A stretch of 64,000 nt of DNA from an uncultured Phaeodactylibacter sp. (lineage in GTDB: Bacteria > Bacteroidota > Bacteroidia > Chitinophagales > Saprospiraceae), in the NCBI GenBank assembly GCA_913057245.1, contig CAJXNH010000010.1, positions 46,282 to 110,281 of the forward strand. Reading direction: 5' to 3'. Both the position numbers and the translations under genes were made by a program. Below the pieces are notes generated by a model. The model did not search any database. It was not told where the DNA came from and saw only the letters and a list, made by a program, of their open reading frames with translations. This document shows, in pieces, positions 1 to 9,294 of the stretch. Each line of letters begins with the position of its first letter. The first letter of the stretch is position 1.

Positions 1-2
1 CT

Positions 3-1610
3 CAGGACTTTCTGGTGAAGGGAGAGTTTAATGAGGACGGACTGGCCAAATCATTGCGGTTTTCAATAGAGCGGAGTAGTATTCTCAATCGCCTGGAAGA
101 AACCCAGCAGATGGCCAGGATTGGGCACTGGGAGTGCAGCCCGAGTGAGCATTATTTCTCCGGATCAGAAGAGTTATACCGGATTTTCTGCAGGCCGTTC
201 CATCAAAAAATTACCTGTGGAGACATTCTGGAACAGGATGGGCTATTCTCTATTTTTATGAAACTGCAGGGTCAGGCACTGGCAGATAAGAAAGCTCAAA
301 TTGATACCTGGATCCGGCCTGAAAATGGCAGCCCCCGCTTTGTGACCATGATTTGTACAGCGGCCAGGCTCTCCAACGGAGAGGCTTTTTTTAATGGGAT
401 CGTACAGGATATTACCGAGCGCAAGCAGGCACAGGAATTGAAGAAAGAGCGGGACGTTGCAGAGGAGGCTGCCAAGGTCCGCGAACAGTTCATTGCCAGC
501 ATAAGCCACGAAATGCGTACGCCCATGAACGCCATTCAGGGCATGAGTAACCTCCTTATTGAGACCCCCCTGAATACGGAGCAGTTTGAATACGTTGATG
601 CAATTAAACGGTCTTCAGGTTTGTTGCTCGGTATTATCAGCGATATTCTGGACATGTCTACCATTCAGAATGATAAGGTGACCATTACCCGCAAGTCTTT
701 CAGTTTGGGAGAACTCCTCTGCAGTCTGATGAGTGTGCTTAAATACAAGGTCAGGGAAAAGCAGTTAAAATTTGAATTGAATATTGATGCAGATGTGCCC
801 CCAACGCTAATTGGAGATGCTCTCCGGCTCAATCAGATCATGTATAACCTGGTTGGGAATGCCATCAAATTCACAGAGCAGGGCGAAGTCGAGCTCCGGG
901 TTACGAGGCGTGGCCAGGAAGCTGGCCGGGTGAAGCTGTTGTTTGAAGTCCGGGATACAGGAGTTGGCATCCCTGAAGAGCAGCAGGATAAGATATTCGA
1001 GACTTTTGTCCGTGTACCGATCGCTGACAAGATTTATGAAGGTACCGGTCTGGGACTGAGCATTGCGAAAGAGCTGGTAGAGCTTCAGGGAGGGCAGCTT
1101 AGGGTAGAAAGTACCCAGGGTAAAGGCTCTCGTTTCTTCTTTGAGCTTTGGCTGGATTACACAGACCAGCCCGCTACGCCCCGAAAAGTGGCTGCAAAGG
1201 TGCCGGAAGACCTGTCTTTCAACCTGCTGATCGTAGAAGATCACAAAATGAATCAAATGGTGGCACAGCGAACCATACAGAAAAAATGGCCGAATGTACA
1301 GGTGGAAGTCGCTGATAATGGGCGGGTAGCCCTGGATATTCTGGAATCCAAACCCATCGACCTGGTCCTCATGGATATTCAAATGCCAGTATTGGATGGT
1401 ATCGAAACCATCAAAATCATTCGTAATCAAATGCCTGAGCCTGTGGCCAGCCTGCCGGTTCTGGCTATAACCGCTCATGCCAATATTGCCCAGCAGGCCC
1501 AGTTCCAGCAAATCGGTTTCAATGACCACGTATTTAAGCCCTTCGAACCGGACCAGCTGTTTGCAGCCGTGGAACGCCAGCTAAAGCAAAATCTTCGAAA
1601 AACAGAATAA
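3..1610 (+). CDS. Hybrid sensor histidine kinase/response regulator (5' end cut by window)
   Basis: The reading frame is open from the first bases and the opening residues (QDFLVKGEF, then a SIER helix) look like the end of a receiver domain, so the true start lies outside the window; the GTG at 15 is an internal Val. After that come a PAS-like sensor region ending in the DITERK signature (about 340-425), a HisKA domain with H-box SHEMRTP (His codon 507-509), a HATPase domain with GTGLGLS near 1045, and a C-terminal receiver with phospho-acceptor Asp at 1374-1376 (LMDIQMP). The inferred order REC-PAS-HisKA-HATPase-REC suits a cytoplasmic phosphorelay kinase. No membrane segment is visible. 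The HPt gene follows 15 bp downstream, so the two probably form one operon and relay. Confidence 0.9.
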   Translation, partial: QDFLVKGEFNEDGLAKSLRFSIERSSILNRLEETQQMARIGHWECSPSEHYFSGSEELYRIFCRPFHQKITCGDILEQDGLFSIFMKLQGQALADKKAQIDTWIRPENGSPRFVTMICTAARLSNGEAFFNGIVQDITERKQAQELKKERDVAEEAAKVREQFIASISHEMRTPMNAIQGMSNLLIETPLNTEQFEYVDAIKRSSGLLLGIISDILDMSTIQNDKVTITRKSFSLGELLCSLMSVLKYKVREKQLKFELNIDADVPPTLIGDALRLNQIMYNLVGNAIKFTEQGEVELRVTRRGQEAGRVKLLFEVRDTGVGIPEEQQDKIFETFVRVPIADKIYEGTGLGLSIAKELVELQGGQLRVESTQGKGSRFFFELWLDYTDQPATPRKVAAKVPEDLSFNLLIVEDHKMNQMVAQRTIQKKWPNVQVEVADNGRVALDILESKPIDLVLMDIQMPVLDGIETIKIIRNQMPEPVASLPVLAITAHANIAQQAQFQQIGFNDHVFKPFEPDQLFAAVERQLKQNLRKTE

Positions 1611-1625
1611 AGCCCTATCTGCACA

Positions 1626-1976
1626 ATGGCCTACCAATTTCTAAACCTGGACTACCTTGAGCTCATGGCCGGCGGAGATCAAACCGACCGGCGGCGCTTG
1701 CTCGAAATGCTGGAAAAAGACCTGTCAGAATACCCGCAGCTCATGCAGCAGACGCTGGAGGAGGAAGACTGGCAAAAGCTGGAACGTCAGGCTCATTATT
1801 TTAAGTCGACCCTCCCGTTTACGGGTTATCAAGCGTTGATTCAAACCCATCATTCCGTTTATCAGAACATTAAAGAGGCCGCCAACCGTACCAATATACC
1901 CAAACAACTAAGCCAGGTAGAGGCGTTCTGCCAGGCCGTGCGGGCAGAAGTACAGGAGGAGCTGGAGAAAGGTTAA
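1626..1976 (+). CDS. HPt domain phosphotransfer protein
   Basis: A 116-aa all-helical protein with the HPt signature around His57 (QAHYFKST, where the family usually shows AHxLKGS). HPt proteins carry phosphate between the receiver of a hybrid kinase and a terminal receiver. It sits between the hybrid kinase (15 bp upstream) and a stand-alone receiver (45 bp downstream), so the simplest reading is a complete His-Asp-His-Asp relay. The family motif is somewhat degenerate (Phe-Lys-Ser-Thr after the His), so the assignment rests on context as well as sequence. Confidence 0.75.
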   Translation: MAYQFLNLDYLELMAGGDQTDRRRLLEMLEKDLSEYPQLMQQTLEEEDWQKLERQAHYFKSTLPFTGYQALIQTHHSVYQNIKEAANRTNIPKQLSQVEAFCQAVRAEVQEELEKG

Positions 1977-2021
1977 TTTTTGTTTTATTATCTTTGGTTC
2001 AGACCTACCCAAAATGCTCCT

Positions 2022-2402
2022 ATGAAAGACGTTAAAAAAATCCTCATTTGCGAAGACGAGGAAATCTTGCTTACCGCGCTCAAATTCCGATTGCAAAAAC
2101 AAGGGTATGAACTCTTTCTTGCTGCTGATGGTGCAGAAGCCGAAACCTTACTCAAAAAGGAAAAACCAGATATGCTGGTCACAGATATCGATGTCCCGGT
2201 TAAAAATGGGCTGGAACTGGTCGACTTCATACGGCAGGATCTGGAGTGGGACATCCCCATCGTCATGATTGCCCCGATGGAAGAGGGCGAAGACATCTTA
2301 AAAGCGAAAATGGCGGGCGCTACCGACTTTGTTACTAAACCTTTCAAGCCGGTTGAGCTGGTTCTGAGAATTCGTTGTATCTTTCAAGCACTTGAGCATT
2401 AA
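2022..2402 (+). CDS. Single-domain response regulator (CheY-like)
   Basis: The protein has 126 aa if it starts at the ATG at 2022; the frame is open further upstream to 1980 but those codons do not look like a receiver. Receiver landmarks are the acidic pair in CEDEE (residues 10-14), phospho-acceptor Asp55 in VTDIDVP, and the Lys of TKPF near the end. There is no output domain, so it probably acts by protein contact or as the last acceptor of the upstream hybrid-kinase/HPt relay. It is followed 18 bp later by rfbA, with which it may be co-transcribed. Confidence 0.85.
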   Translation: MKDVKKILICEDEEILLTALKFRLQKQGYELFLAADGAEAETLLKKEKPDMLVTDIDVPVKNGLELVDFIRQDLEWDIPIVMIAPMEEGEDILKAKMAGATDFVTKPFKPVELVLRIRCIFQALEH

Positions 2403-2420
2403 ACAAATGAAAACATACCC

Positions 2421-3293
2421 ATGAAAGGAATTATTCTGGCTGGCGGCCTTGGCACAAGGTTGTACCCGCTCACCATGGCTGTCAGTAAGCAGCTGATGCC
2501 GGTTTACGACAAACCGATGATCTACTACCCGCTATCGACCCTGATGTCGGCGGGCATCAAAGATATTCTCATTATTTCCACGCCTCAGGATTTGCCCAAT
2601 TTCCAAAAGTTGCTTGGTGACGGCAGCGAACTGGGGTGCAACTTCTCTTACGTTCCGCAGTATGAGCCCAACGGGCTTGCACAGGCTTTTGTCCTGGGCG
2701 AATCCTTCATTGATGGCGACCCGGCAGCGCTAATCCTGGGGGATAATATTTTCTATGGCGCAGGGCTTGAAGAACTGCTCCGCAAGAGCAATGACCCTAC
2801 AGGCGGAGTGGTTTTCGCCTATTGGGTAGCTGACCCCGAGCGCTATGGGGTAGTCGAGTTTGATGAGAACGGCACTGCTATCTCTATCGAGGAAAAGCCC
2901 GCAAAGCCCAAGTCCAATTATGCCGTTCCCGGCCTTTATTTTTACGACAATCAGGTGGTGGATATCGCTAAAAACCTGGAACCAAGTGCCCGGGGCGAGT
3001 ACGAAATTACCGATGTCAACAAGCATTACCTAAACAAAGGAGCGCTTCAGGTGGGGGTATTGGGCCGGGGCGTTGCCTGGCTGGATACCGGTACCCACAA
3101 GTCGCTCATGCAGGCCGGGCAGTTCATTGAGGTCATTGAAGACCGGCAGGGGCTGAAGATCGGGTGCATTGAAGAAGTCGCCTATGAGCGTGGTTTTATT
3201 GATGCTGAACAGCTTGAGCGCCTGGGGCACAAATACCTCAAGAGCGGCTACGGCGAGTACCTGCTCAATCTGCTGAAGCAGCAGGAAGGGTAG
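2421..3293 (+). CDS. rfbA: Glucose-1-phosphate thymidylyltransferase
   Basis: 290 aa, the usual RfbA/RmlA length. It makes dTDP-glucose from dTTP and glucose-1-phosphate, the first step of dTDP-L-rhamnose synthesis for surface polysaccharide. The nucleotidyltransferase signature [11 protein letters not shown] opens the protein, followed by [17 protein letters not shown], the LGDNIFYG motif and the [20 protein letters not shown] segment typical of the family. No rfbB, rfbC or rfbD lies in the window, so the remaining rhamnose genes must be elsewhere. The 3' end overlaps the convergent glycosyltransferase by 29 bp. Confidence 0.95.
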   Translation: MKGIILAGGLGTRLYPLTMAVSKQLMPVYDKPMIYYPLSTLMSAGIKDILIISTPQDLPNFQKLLGDGSELGCNFSYVPQYEPNGLAQAFVLGESFIDGDPAALILGDNIFYGAGLEELLRKSNDPTGGVVFAYWVADPERYGVVEFDENGTAISIEEKPAKPKSNYAVPGLYFYDNQVVDIAKNLEPSARGEYEITDVNKHYLNKGALQVGVLGRGVAWLDTGTHKSLMQAGQFIEVIEDRQGLKIGCIEEVAYERGFIDAEQLERLGHKYLKSGYGEYLLNLLKQQEG

Positions 3294-4359
3294 CCAAAAA
3301 GCGTTTTAAATTTTGGTGGAGCAATTTTCCGGAGTCTGCGGCCTGCAGGCCTGACGATGCTTTGGCATCCTCTATGCCTCTGACCAGTTGCAGGGTGCTT
3401 TGTTGTTGCACCGCAATCCTGCCTGCTCTATGGAGGCGCTGCGCCAGGTACTCCTGTTCGGTCTGCCCGGGCGTAGGAATGCAAAGCACTTTTTTTTGAG
3501 CTAGCCCCCAGTCCATCAAACTGCTGTAACCGGGCCTTCCAATCACGACTGCTGTATGTTGAATGGCTTCCCAAAGGGCTTTCCCTTTTAGATAATTGAT
3601 GATAGTGACCTTCCCTTCCTGCCGGTGAGGAGCTTCTTCGGGGATACCCCGTACAAGGGTATGATGGCCTGGGAGCTGCGGGTATTGTGCTAGCAAGGCG
3701 TCCTCAAGGTAGGTACGCTGGGGCTCGGGGCCGGAAAGGACCGCCAGGGTATCCATTGGTGCTTTCAGGGTCGTAGTAGCAAGTAATCCGGTAAACCGGG
3801 AAAGCCAACCTATGTAGTGGGTTGGAATACCGGCAAGGGGGGGATGGCTCAGTGCACCGCTCAGCCCGTTGGCACCCGGCAAATCAGGCACCCAGCATTC
3901 TTGAAAGCGGTAAAGGAACGCCCGGTTGAGCCCATTGGCCAGGGGTTGCAGTGGAGGCATTGGTACGATCGGGTGAAGTTGGTGAGTAAGGAACACCCCC
4001 GGCACCTTACGGGAGAAACAGCCAAAGCGGTTATCCGAAATGACCGCATCAATCTGGTGCGTTTTAATGTAGCGCTGCAATAGTTGATGCTCCCGCCAGG
4101 CGGTGTAGGCGAGTTTGGGGGCCTGCAAGGCCATGCTGGATACCATACTTCTGCTCCGGTAGTGAATATTATAAGCCGGCAGCGGCAGATACTTAAGTTC
4201 CGGCCGTTCTGCCCGCAGAAAAGCCCCCGCATTTCCGGCTGATGCCAGAATAGGCGTTGCCCCGAGTTCCTGCAAGGCATCCGCTACCGGCAGGCTCCGG
4301 GCGGCATGCCCCAGCCCCCAATCCAGGCAGGCGATAAGAACACGGGGGCGGTCTCGCAT
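3265..4359 (-). CDS. Glycosyltransferase, MurG/GT28-like
   Basis: 364 aa from the ATG at 4359; the frame extends to 4428 but the upstream part is Cys/Arg-rich and overlaps the likely promoter, so the start at [15 protein letters not shown] is preferred. The N-terminal [15 protein letters not shown] resembles the Gly-rich acceptor loop (GxGHxxR) of MurG/GT28-type GT-B enzymes. The C-terminal half holds a nucleotide-sugar region with [14 protein letters not shown] and [16 protein letters not shown]. Substrates cannot be deduced. It converges on rfbA with overlapping 3' ends, so the pair are neighbours rather than an operon. Confidence 0.75.
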   Translation of the reverse strand: MRDRPRVLIACLDWGLGHAARSLPVADALQELGATPILASAGNAGAFLRAERPELKYLPLPAYNIHYRSRSMVSSMALQAPKLAYTAWREHQLLQRYIKTHQIDAVISDNRFGCFSRKVPGVFLTHQLHPIVPMPPLQPLANGLNRAFLYRFQECWVPDLPGANGLSGALSHPPLAGIPTHYIGWLSRFTGLLATTTLKAPMDTLAVLSGPEPQRTYLEDALLAQYPQLPGHHTLVRGIPEEAPHRQEGKVTIINYLKGKALWEAIQHTAVVIGRPGYSSLMDWGLAQKKVLCIPTPGQTEQEYLAQRLHRAGRIAVQQQSTLQLVRGIEDAKASSGLQAADSGKLLHQNLKRFLATLPAASAD

Positions 4360-4411
4360 GGCGTTACGAAAGATTTTGATTAATTTTCCACAACAACAAT
4401 ATCGTAAATCT

Positions 4412-4546
4412 ATGCGCAACACCTTCAAAGCCGGGCTGCTATTTTTGGGGCTTTCCCTCTTATCGGGCTGTAAAGCCTATAACTGCGGCTGCCCGATGAG
4501 TAGTCAGCCTGTTGGGAAGCTACCCCCTCTTCACCAGCCTGGTTGA
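4412..4546 (+). CDS. Small lipoprotein with YNCGCP motif
   Basis: A 44-aa product starting at ATG 4412. It has a short basic start (MRNTFK), a hydrophobic core and a lipobox LLSGC, so Cys20 would be lipidated. The mature part is only about 25 residues and contains the striking YNCGCPM motif. I recall similarly short Bacteroidota lipoproteins with YNCGCP, but no function is known to me. The open frame continues upstream to 4358, but the start at 4412 gives a proper signal peptide. It lies divergent from the glycosyltransferase, 52 bp away. Confidence 0.6.
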   Translation: MRNTFKAGLLFLGLSLLSGCKAYNCGCPMSSQPVGKLPPLHQPG

Positions 4547-4652
4547 TATGCGCTTAAGTGTAGCACTTAGGGCTTTTCTTTAGCTGATCCTGTATGAGGC
4601 TGTATGATCATAAGTGTGATGCATATTTTGTTTGCAAATAAAACCCCAAAAA

Positions 4653-5711
4653 ATGAAAACACGAATCCTTCTTTTTTGCCTTACGATGCTTGTGGCATGT
4701 CTGCCTGAACCATACTACTGTGGGAGGGGCGGGGACCTCCTTGCCCCCGAAGGGTTTACTATTCAGAAACTGAATTCCTTAGCAATTAAAGGGAATCTGG
4801 AAAGGATTCAGTTTGTAAATAAAGATGTAGGCTATATTTTAGTCGGGGGGTTACCAACTTTTCCCCATACTCAGATATTGAAAACAATAGATGGTGGTTA
4901 CTCATGGGATAATCGTTGGATATTCGGCAATACGGGCTCTTTTAGAGATATGTTATTTCTGGATGAAAATATTGGAATAATTACAGATTACACCTCCGAT
5001 TATCCTGTAATAAAAAGAACCGAAGACGGGGGGATAAGTTGGTCCGATCATAAATACCCTGAGTTGGGAGAAGGACGGATTACCCGTCTTCATGCCGACG
5101 CTGATCAAAACTTATATGCGAGTTTAGCATCGACATGGGTTGTCAAATCAACGGATAAAGGGAAGACATGGCAGGTCCTTCCTTTTGCGAGAAAAAAAAT
5201 TTTGGCGCTTTATCAAGACAGGCTTTATTTGCAAATTTCTTATGATGAAATGATGGTCACTGACCTGAATGGGAATCACATAAAAAACATTTTGTTACCT
5301 AGTGGCATAGGAGGCTCTGGTCTAAAAGACTTTGAAGTAATTGATGAAGATAATATCATTGCGACCGATAATTGCAGGACAGTTCAAACATCGGATGGAG
5401 GGGATACTTGGAGGGGACTTTTTAGGAACATTATGACCTATTGCCAAGCTAGAGTAGTTGGTTTCAATTCTCCTCAAGAGGGTATTATGATCTATGAAAA
5501 GGATTACTGTGGCGATTTAGCTGTACCGGACGCTACGATCGGGTTTACTACCGATGGCGGTGACTCATGGAAGGAAAGCGAATACTTTCTTAATGTGTTC
5601 TCTTCTTTGATAATTACGGAAAAAATCAACGAAGATAAATTCTTGATCTTTTTGAGGGATGGAGTCTTAGGAGATTTTGTTAATTATGAATTATGGTCAT
5701 TAGAACGGTAA
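4653..5711 (+). CDS. Lipoprotein with BNR/Ycf48-like beta-propeller repeats
   Basis: 352 aa from ATG 4653. A signal peptide with Cys near residue 16 (MLVAC) marks a lipoprotein. The body carries repeated Asp-box-type motifs: KTIDGGYSWD, KRTEDGGISWSD, KSTDKGKTWQ, QTSDGGDTWR and FTTDGGDSWK, as in Ycf48/sialidase-like propellers. These proteins are beta-propellers on the cell surface or in the periplasm; the ligand is unknown. The gene is noticeably more AT-rich than its neighbours (many AAA, ATT and TTT codons), suggesting fairly recent acquisition. It stands alone, with 247 bp of apparently empty sequence after it. Confidence 0.75.
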   Translation: MKTRILLFCLTMLVACLPEPYYCGRGGDLLAPEGFTIQKLNSLAIKGNLERIQFVNKDVGYILVGGLPTFPHTQILKTIDGGYSWDNRWIFGNTGSFRDMLFLDENIGIITDYTSDYPVIKRTEDGGISWSDHKYPELGEGRITRLHADADQNLYASLASTWVVKSTDKGKTWQVLPFARKKILALYQDRLYLQISYDEMMVTDLNGNHIKNILLPSGIGGSGLKDFEVIDEDNIIATDNCRTVQTSDGGDTWRGLFRNIMTYCQARVVGFNSPQEGIMIYEKDYCGDLAVPDATIGFTTDGGDSWKESEYFLNVFSSLIITEKINEDKFLIFLRDGVLGDFVNYELWSLER

Positions 5712-5958
5712 CGGATAAACGGTATGCATATACCTCTTCTTACATACATTTATCTTATTTCTAGTTGTACTTTATCCTGTATAGATACGGTTGTCTTTAC
5801 TCTGGCAGCCGCCTTTGATCCGTAGCACATTATAGGACTTTCTAGGTGGTGAGTGTGGTGTTGAAAGTCTATCAGTGCATTTTTTAAACTTTGGTCGTAT
5901 GGAATGTACTTGTTGTAGCCTTTTGTACAATCTTTAAGATCTTTGCAGAACCTTAATC

Positions 5959-6462
5959 ATGAAAGCAAATACACTCTTATTCCTTATTATCCTAATACTT
6001 TCAGGTTGTGCAGCAGAGGCAGAGGATACCCAGTCCACAACAGACTCCCCATCGGAAAAAGCTGAGGTAACCTGGCTGGAGCTATCAGACGCACTAAAAC
6101 AACAACGCCACCGCCCCAAACCCATTTTCATTGACCTGTACACCGATTGGTGCCGCTGGTGCAAAGTCATGGATCAAAAAACATTTGCTGACCCTGAGGT
6201 AGCCAGGTATCTGCAGGAAAACTTCTACCCGGTTAAGTTCAATTCAGAGAAAGCTCCGCCGATCAACATCAATGGAAAAGAGTTTGAACTGGTGAGTACC
6301 GGTCGGAAATCACTGCACAGCCTGGCTTATGCGCTCATGAAAGGCGACATTAGCTACCCATCCTACGTCATCCTTGATGAACGGCAGCAGACCATCAGCC
6401 GCTTTAAGGGCTTCCGGGACGCTCAGGATTTTATGGTGGAACTGGAAACCGCACTGCAATGA
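5959..6462 (+). CDS. Thioredoxin-fold lipoprotein
   Basis: 167 aa. A lipobox LILSGC places the lipidated Cys at residue 17. After a Ser/Thr/Glu linker comes a thioredoxin-like domain with FIDLYTDWCRWC (Cys65 and Cys68, a CxxC redox pair), a cis-Pro region (ISYPSYVIL) and FKGF near the end. It probably acts in the periplasm as a disulfide reductase or isomerase. The stop overlaps the start of the VWA gene by 4 bp (ATGA), so the two are translationally coupled. Confidence 0.85.
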   Translation: MKANTLLFLIILILSGCAAEAEDTQSTTDSPSEKAEVTWLELSDALKQQRHRPKPIFIDLYTDWCRWCKVMDQKTFADPEVARYLQENFYPVKFNSEKAPPININGKEFELVSTGRKSLHSLAYALMKGDISYPSYVILDERQQTISRFKGFRDAQDFMVELETALQ

Positions 6463-7601
6463 GCACGCCCTTAATTCAGCGACAGACTTCCCTTTCGGCG
6501 AATATTGTGGCTTTTTGCCGTTTTCTCCGGCAAAAGGGGTTTACCATCGGGCCAAGGGAGGAGGCTGATGCACTACGGGCATTAAGCACGCTGGGTGCTT
6601 TCGATGCGCCGGAGCAATTGCAGCTTTGCCTTCGGGCCACCCTTGCGCGCACCTACGCTCAGCTTCGGGTCTTTGATGAATTGTACACGCAGTACTGGCG
6701 GGAGCTGGACAAGGCTGTAGATTCTAAGCTAAAACATGCAAAAGAGAAGCGCAATCAAAGCACCCGCAAGACCGGCACGCCAGGGTTGCAGTCGATCAAA
6801 AGCTGGCTGCAGGGCAATACTTCTACGGAAGAAGCGGAGATGGCAACGTACAGTACACAGGAAGTGCTGAGCCGTAAAGATTTTTCCCTCCTTGCCGAGG
6901 AAGAGCTGAGTGAAATGGCAGCGATGATTCATCGTATCGCCCGCACCCTTGCCCTAAGAGAAAGCCGTCGGCGCAAAGCCTCCAATAAGCCCCTGCGGTT
7001 GGACCTGCGCCGTACCCTGCGCCAAAACATGAGACGTGGAGGGGAGCTGCTGGAGCTGTCCCACTTCAAGCCCGCGCGTCAGAAAAAACAAATTGTGCTG
7101 TTGTGCGATGTGAGCAAGTCGATGGATTTGTACAGCCGTTTTCTCCTGCAATTCGTGTATGCCTTTCAGTCCAACTACCGGCGCATAGAGGCCTTTGCGT
7201 TCAGCACCCAATTGTACCGGGTGACACCTGCCCTGCGGCAGCGCGACTTCAAATCGGCACTGGAGGAGGTGGCCCTTCAGGTCAGCGGTTGGTCAGGAGG
7301 GACAAAAATCGGCGCCAGCCTTCATCATTTTTACCGGCAGCATGGCAACCGCCTGCTTAACCGGCAGACCGTGGTCATCATTATGAGCGATGGCTGGGAC
7401 ACGGGCGATATAGCGCAATTGGAAAACACAATGCGCCGCATTCAGCATAAAGCTGCAAAAGTCATTTGGCTCAATCCTCTGGCTGGCAGTGCCCGCTATG
7501 AGGCTAAAACACAGGGCATGCAGGCGGCGATGCCATACATTGATGTGTTTGCGCCCGGGCATAGTGTGGAGAGCCTGCGGCAACTGTACCACCGGCTATA
7601 A
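6459..7601 (+). CDS. VWA domain protein, CoxE-like
   Basis: 380 aa, cytoplasmic. The N-terminal 200 residues are helical and charged. A von Willebrand A domain follows, with the MIDAS motif D217-V-S-K-S (DxSxS), the Thr loop SGGTKIG and MSDGWDTGD, characteristic of the CoxE-like family. CoxE proteins usually partner with a MoxR-type AAA+ ATPase in enzyme maturation, but no ATPase gene is next to this one; instead it is coupled (ATGA overlap) to a thioredoxin-fold lipoprotein. Its client is unknown. Confidence 0.85.
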   Translation: MSTPLIQRQTSLSANIVAFCRFLRQKGFTIGPREEADALRALSTLGAFDAPEQLQLCLRATLARTYAQLRVFDELYTQYWRELDKAVDSKLKHAKEKRNQSTRKTGTPGLQSIKSWLQGNTSTEEAEMATYSTQEVLSRKDFSLLAEEELSEMAAMIHRIARTLALRESRRRKASNKPLRLDLRRTLRQNMRRGGELLELSHFKPARQKKQIVLLCDVSKSMDLYSRFLLQFVYAFQSNYRRIEAFAFSTQLYRVTPALRQRDFKSALEEVALQVSGWSGGTKIGASLHHFYRQHGNRLLNRQTVVIIMSDGWDTGDIAQLENTMRRIQHKAAKVIWLNPLAGSARYEAKTQGMQAAMPYIDVFAPGHSVESLRQLYHRL

Positions 7602-7668
7602 TGGGGCTTTTTGAACCTCCATCTGCTGCCTTTGTTGTAAAGGCATTGCAAACCAAAATGCATCAAAA

Positions 7669-8133
7669 ATGACAACTTTGAAGGAAGGTGATAAGGCGCC
7701 GGATTTCACGGGTATTGACCAGAATGAAAATACCATTTCCTTATCCGACTACAACGGAAAGAAGCTCATCCTATTTTTCTACCCCAAAGACAATACGCCC
7801 GGCTGTACGGCAGAAGCCTGTAACCTGCGCGACAACTTTGAAGATCTCAAAGCTAAAGGCTACGAGTTACTTGGTGTGAGCCCGGACAGCGCCAAAAAGC
7901 ACCAAAACTTCATCAAAAAGCACGACCTGCCTTTCCCGCTGCTGGCGGATACGGAGAAGGAAGTACTGAACGCCTACGAAGTATGGGGCGAAAAGCAGTT
8001 CATGGGCAAGACCTACGATGGGGTACACCGCACTACCTTCATTATTGACGAGGAGGGTAAAATTGAGAAGGTTTTCAAAAAAGTGAAGACCAAAGCCCAC
8101 ACGGAGCAGATTCTGGAGGAAATGGAAGGGTAG
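7669..8133 (+). CDS. bcp: Thiol peroxidase, Bcp/PrxQ family
   Basis: 154 aa, normal length for a bacterioferritin-comigratory-protein peroxiredoxin, which reduces hydroperoxides in the cytoplasm. The FFYPKDNTPGCTAEAC motif holds peroxidatic Cys46 and the resolving Cys51, the spacing of E. coli Bcp. A conserved Arg (HRTTFIID) follows. There is no signal peptide. The gene is monocistronic and ends at a strong bidirectional hairpin shared with the convergent sugar kinase. Confidence 0.93.
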   Translation: MTTLKEGDKAPDFTGIDQNENTISLSDYNGKKLILFFYPKDNTPGCTAEACNLRDNFEDLKAKGYELLGVSPDSAKKHQNFIKKHDLPFPLLADTEKEVLNAYEVWGEKQFMGKTYDGVHRTTFIIDEEGKIEKVFKKVKTKAHTEQILEEMEG

Positions 8134-8157
8134 GCCTCCCGTGTTTTCCAAAAAAAG

Positions 8158-8196
8158 AAGCTCCTGCAGGCATTAGTTGCTTGCAGGGGCTTTGTG
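8158..8196. terminator. Bidirectional intrinsic terminator
   Basis: A 14-bp stem (arms 8158-8171 and 8179-8192) with a 7-nt loop. It is preceded by an A-run and followed by T-rich sequence, so it can stop transcription from both bcp and the convergent kinase gene. Confidence 0.8.
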
Positions 8197-8219
8197 TTAC
8201 AGGCTCAGAACTATGCTGA

Positions 8220-9146
8220 TTAGAGTTCAATATCGGCATCGAAGTTGACCAGGTCGACAAACCGGGCGATGCGCTTATTGATGGCTTTGTTGTTCAGCTC
8301 TTTCATCCGCTCGATGCCAAACTTCTCTACGCAGAAAGAAGCCATAGCAGAACCGTAGATCACGGCACGCTTCATGTTTTCGAAGGAAAGGTCGCCGGTA
8401 CGGGCAATGTAGCCCATAAAGCCACCCGCGAAGGTATCTCCGGCACCGGTGGGGTCGAAAACTTCCGCCAGTGGCAGCGCCGGTGCAAAGAAGACCTTCC
8501 CGCCTTCAAAGAGCAGAGCACCATGCTCTCCTTTCTTAATCACAAGATGCTTAGGCCCCATTCCGTGGATCACTTCCGCTGCTTTCACCAGGGAGTGTTC
8601 TCCTGATAGTTGCCGGGCTTCCTCGTCGTTAATGATCAGGCCATCAATTTTATTGAGCACCTGCAACAGGCTTTCCATCGCTGTGTCCATCCAGAAATTC
8701 ATAGTATCCAGCGCGATAAACTTCGGCCGGTTATTCAATTGGTCGATCACCTCTGACTGTACAGATGGGGTCAGGTTGCCCAGCATCAGATATTCCGCGT
8801 CCTTATAATGATCAGGAAGGACCGGCTTAAAATCCGCCAGTACGTTGAGTTGGGTATCGAGGGTGTCCCGGTCGTTCAGGTTATCGTGGTATTTACCGGC
8901 CCAAAAGAAAGATTTTTCACCTTCTTTTACCTGCAGTCCATCAAGGTCAATGCCCCTTGATGCCATAAAGTTCAGTTCCTGTTGCGGGAAGTCATCCCCG
9001 ATCACGGATACGATTTTGAGGTGGTCAGTAAAGTAAGAAGCAGCGAGTGTAATGTAGGTTGCAGCACCGCCTACCACCTTTTCGGCTCGTCCAAAGGGGG
9101 TTTCGATGTCGTCAAAAGCTACAGTTCCAACGGCTAATAAGCTCAT
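8220..9146 (-). CDS. PfkB/ribokinase-family carbohydrate or nucleoside kinase
   Basis: 308 aa from ATG 9146 (MSLLAVGTVAFD); the open frame reaches 9188 but the upstream residues do not fit the family. Landmarks are the N-terminal GGAATY motif and the C-terminal anion-hole signature DPTGAGDTFAGG (residues 231-242, catalytic Asp237). The family phosphorylates sugars, adenosine or related compounds; the substrate cannot be assigned. It is transcribed away from the tRNA array and ends at the shared terminator. Confidence 0.85.
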   Translation of the reverse strand: MSLLAVGTVAFDDIETPFGRAEKVVGGAATYITLAASYFTDHLKIVSVIGDDFPQQELNFMASRGIDLDGLQVKEGEKSFFWAGKYHDNLNDRDTLDTQLNVLADFKPVLPDHYKDAEYLMLGNLTPSVQSEVIDQLNNRPKFIALDTMNFWMDTAMESLLQVLNKIDGLIINDEEARQLSGEHSLVKAAEVIHGMGPKHLVIKKGEHGALLFEGGKVFFAPALPLAEVFDPTGAGDTFAGGFMGYIARTGDLSFENMKRAVIYGSAMASFCVEKFGIERMKELNNKAINKRIARFVDLVNFDADIEL

Positions 9147-9180
9147 CTGAATTATTTTTAAAATTTTTCTGCTGCAAAGA

Positions 9181-9211
9181 TTGCACATTTATTTTAGATG
9201 GTATAACTTTG
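9181..9211 (+). promoter_or_regulatory. Bacteroidota-type promoter upstream of the tRNA array
   Basis: TTG at 9181-9183 and TAACTTTG at 9204-9211, 20 nt apart, match the TTG/TAnnTTTG consensus. It would transcribe the broken tRNA copy and then the intact tRNA-Asn. Confidence 0.5.
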
Positions 9212-9294
9212 CACTCGCCTTTTGAAAGAAAGAGGATTTAAGTATAAACAATCACTTCGAAATCATTGATTTTTGAGGTGAGTCCAAGCAAATT

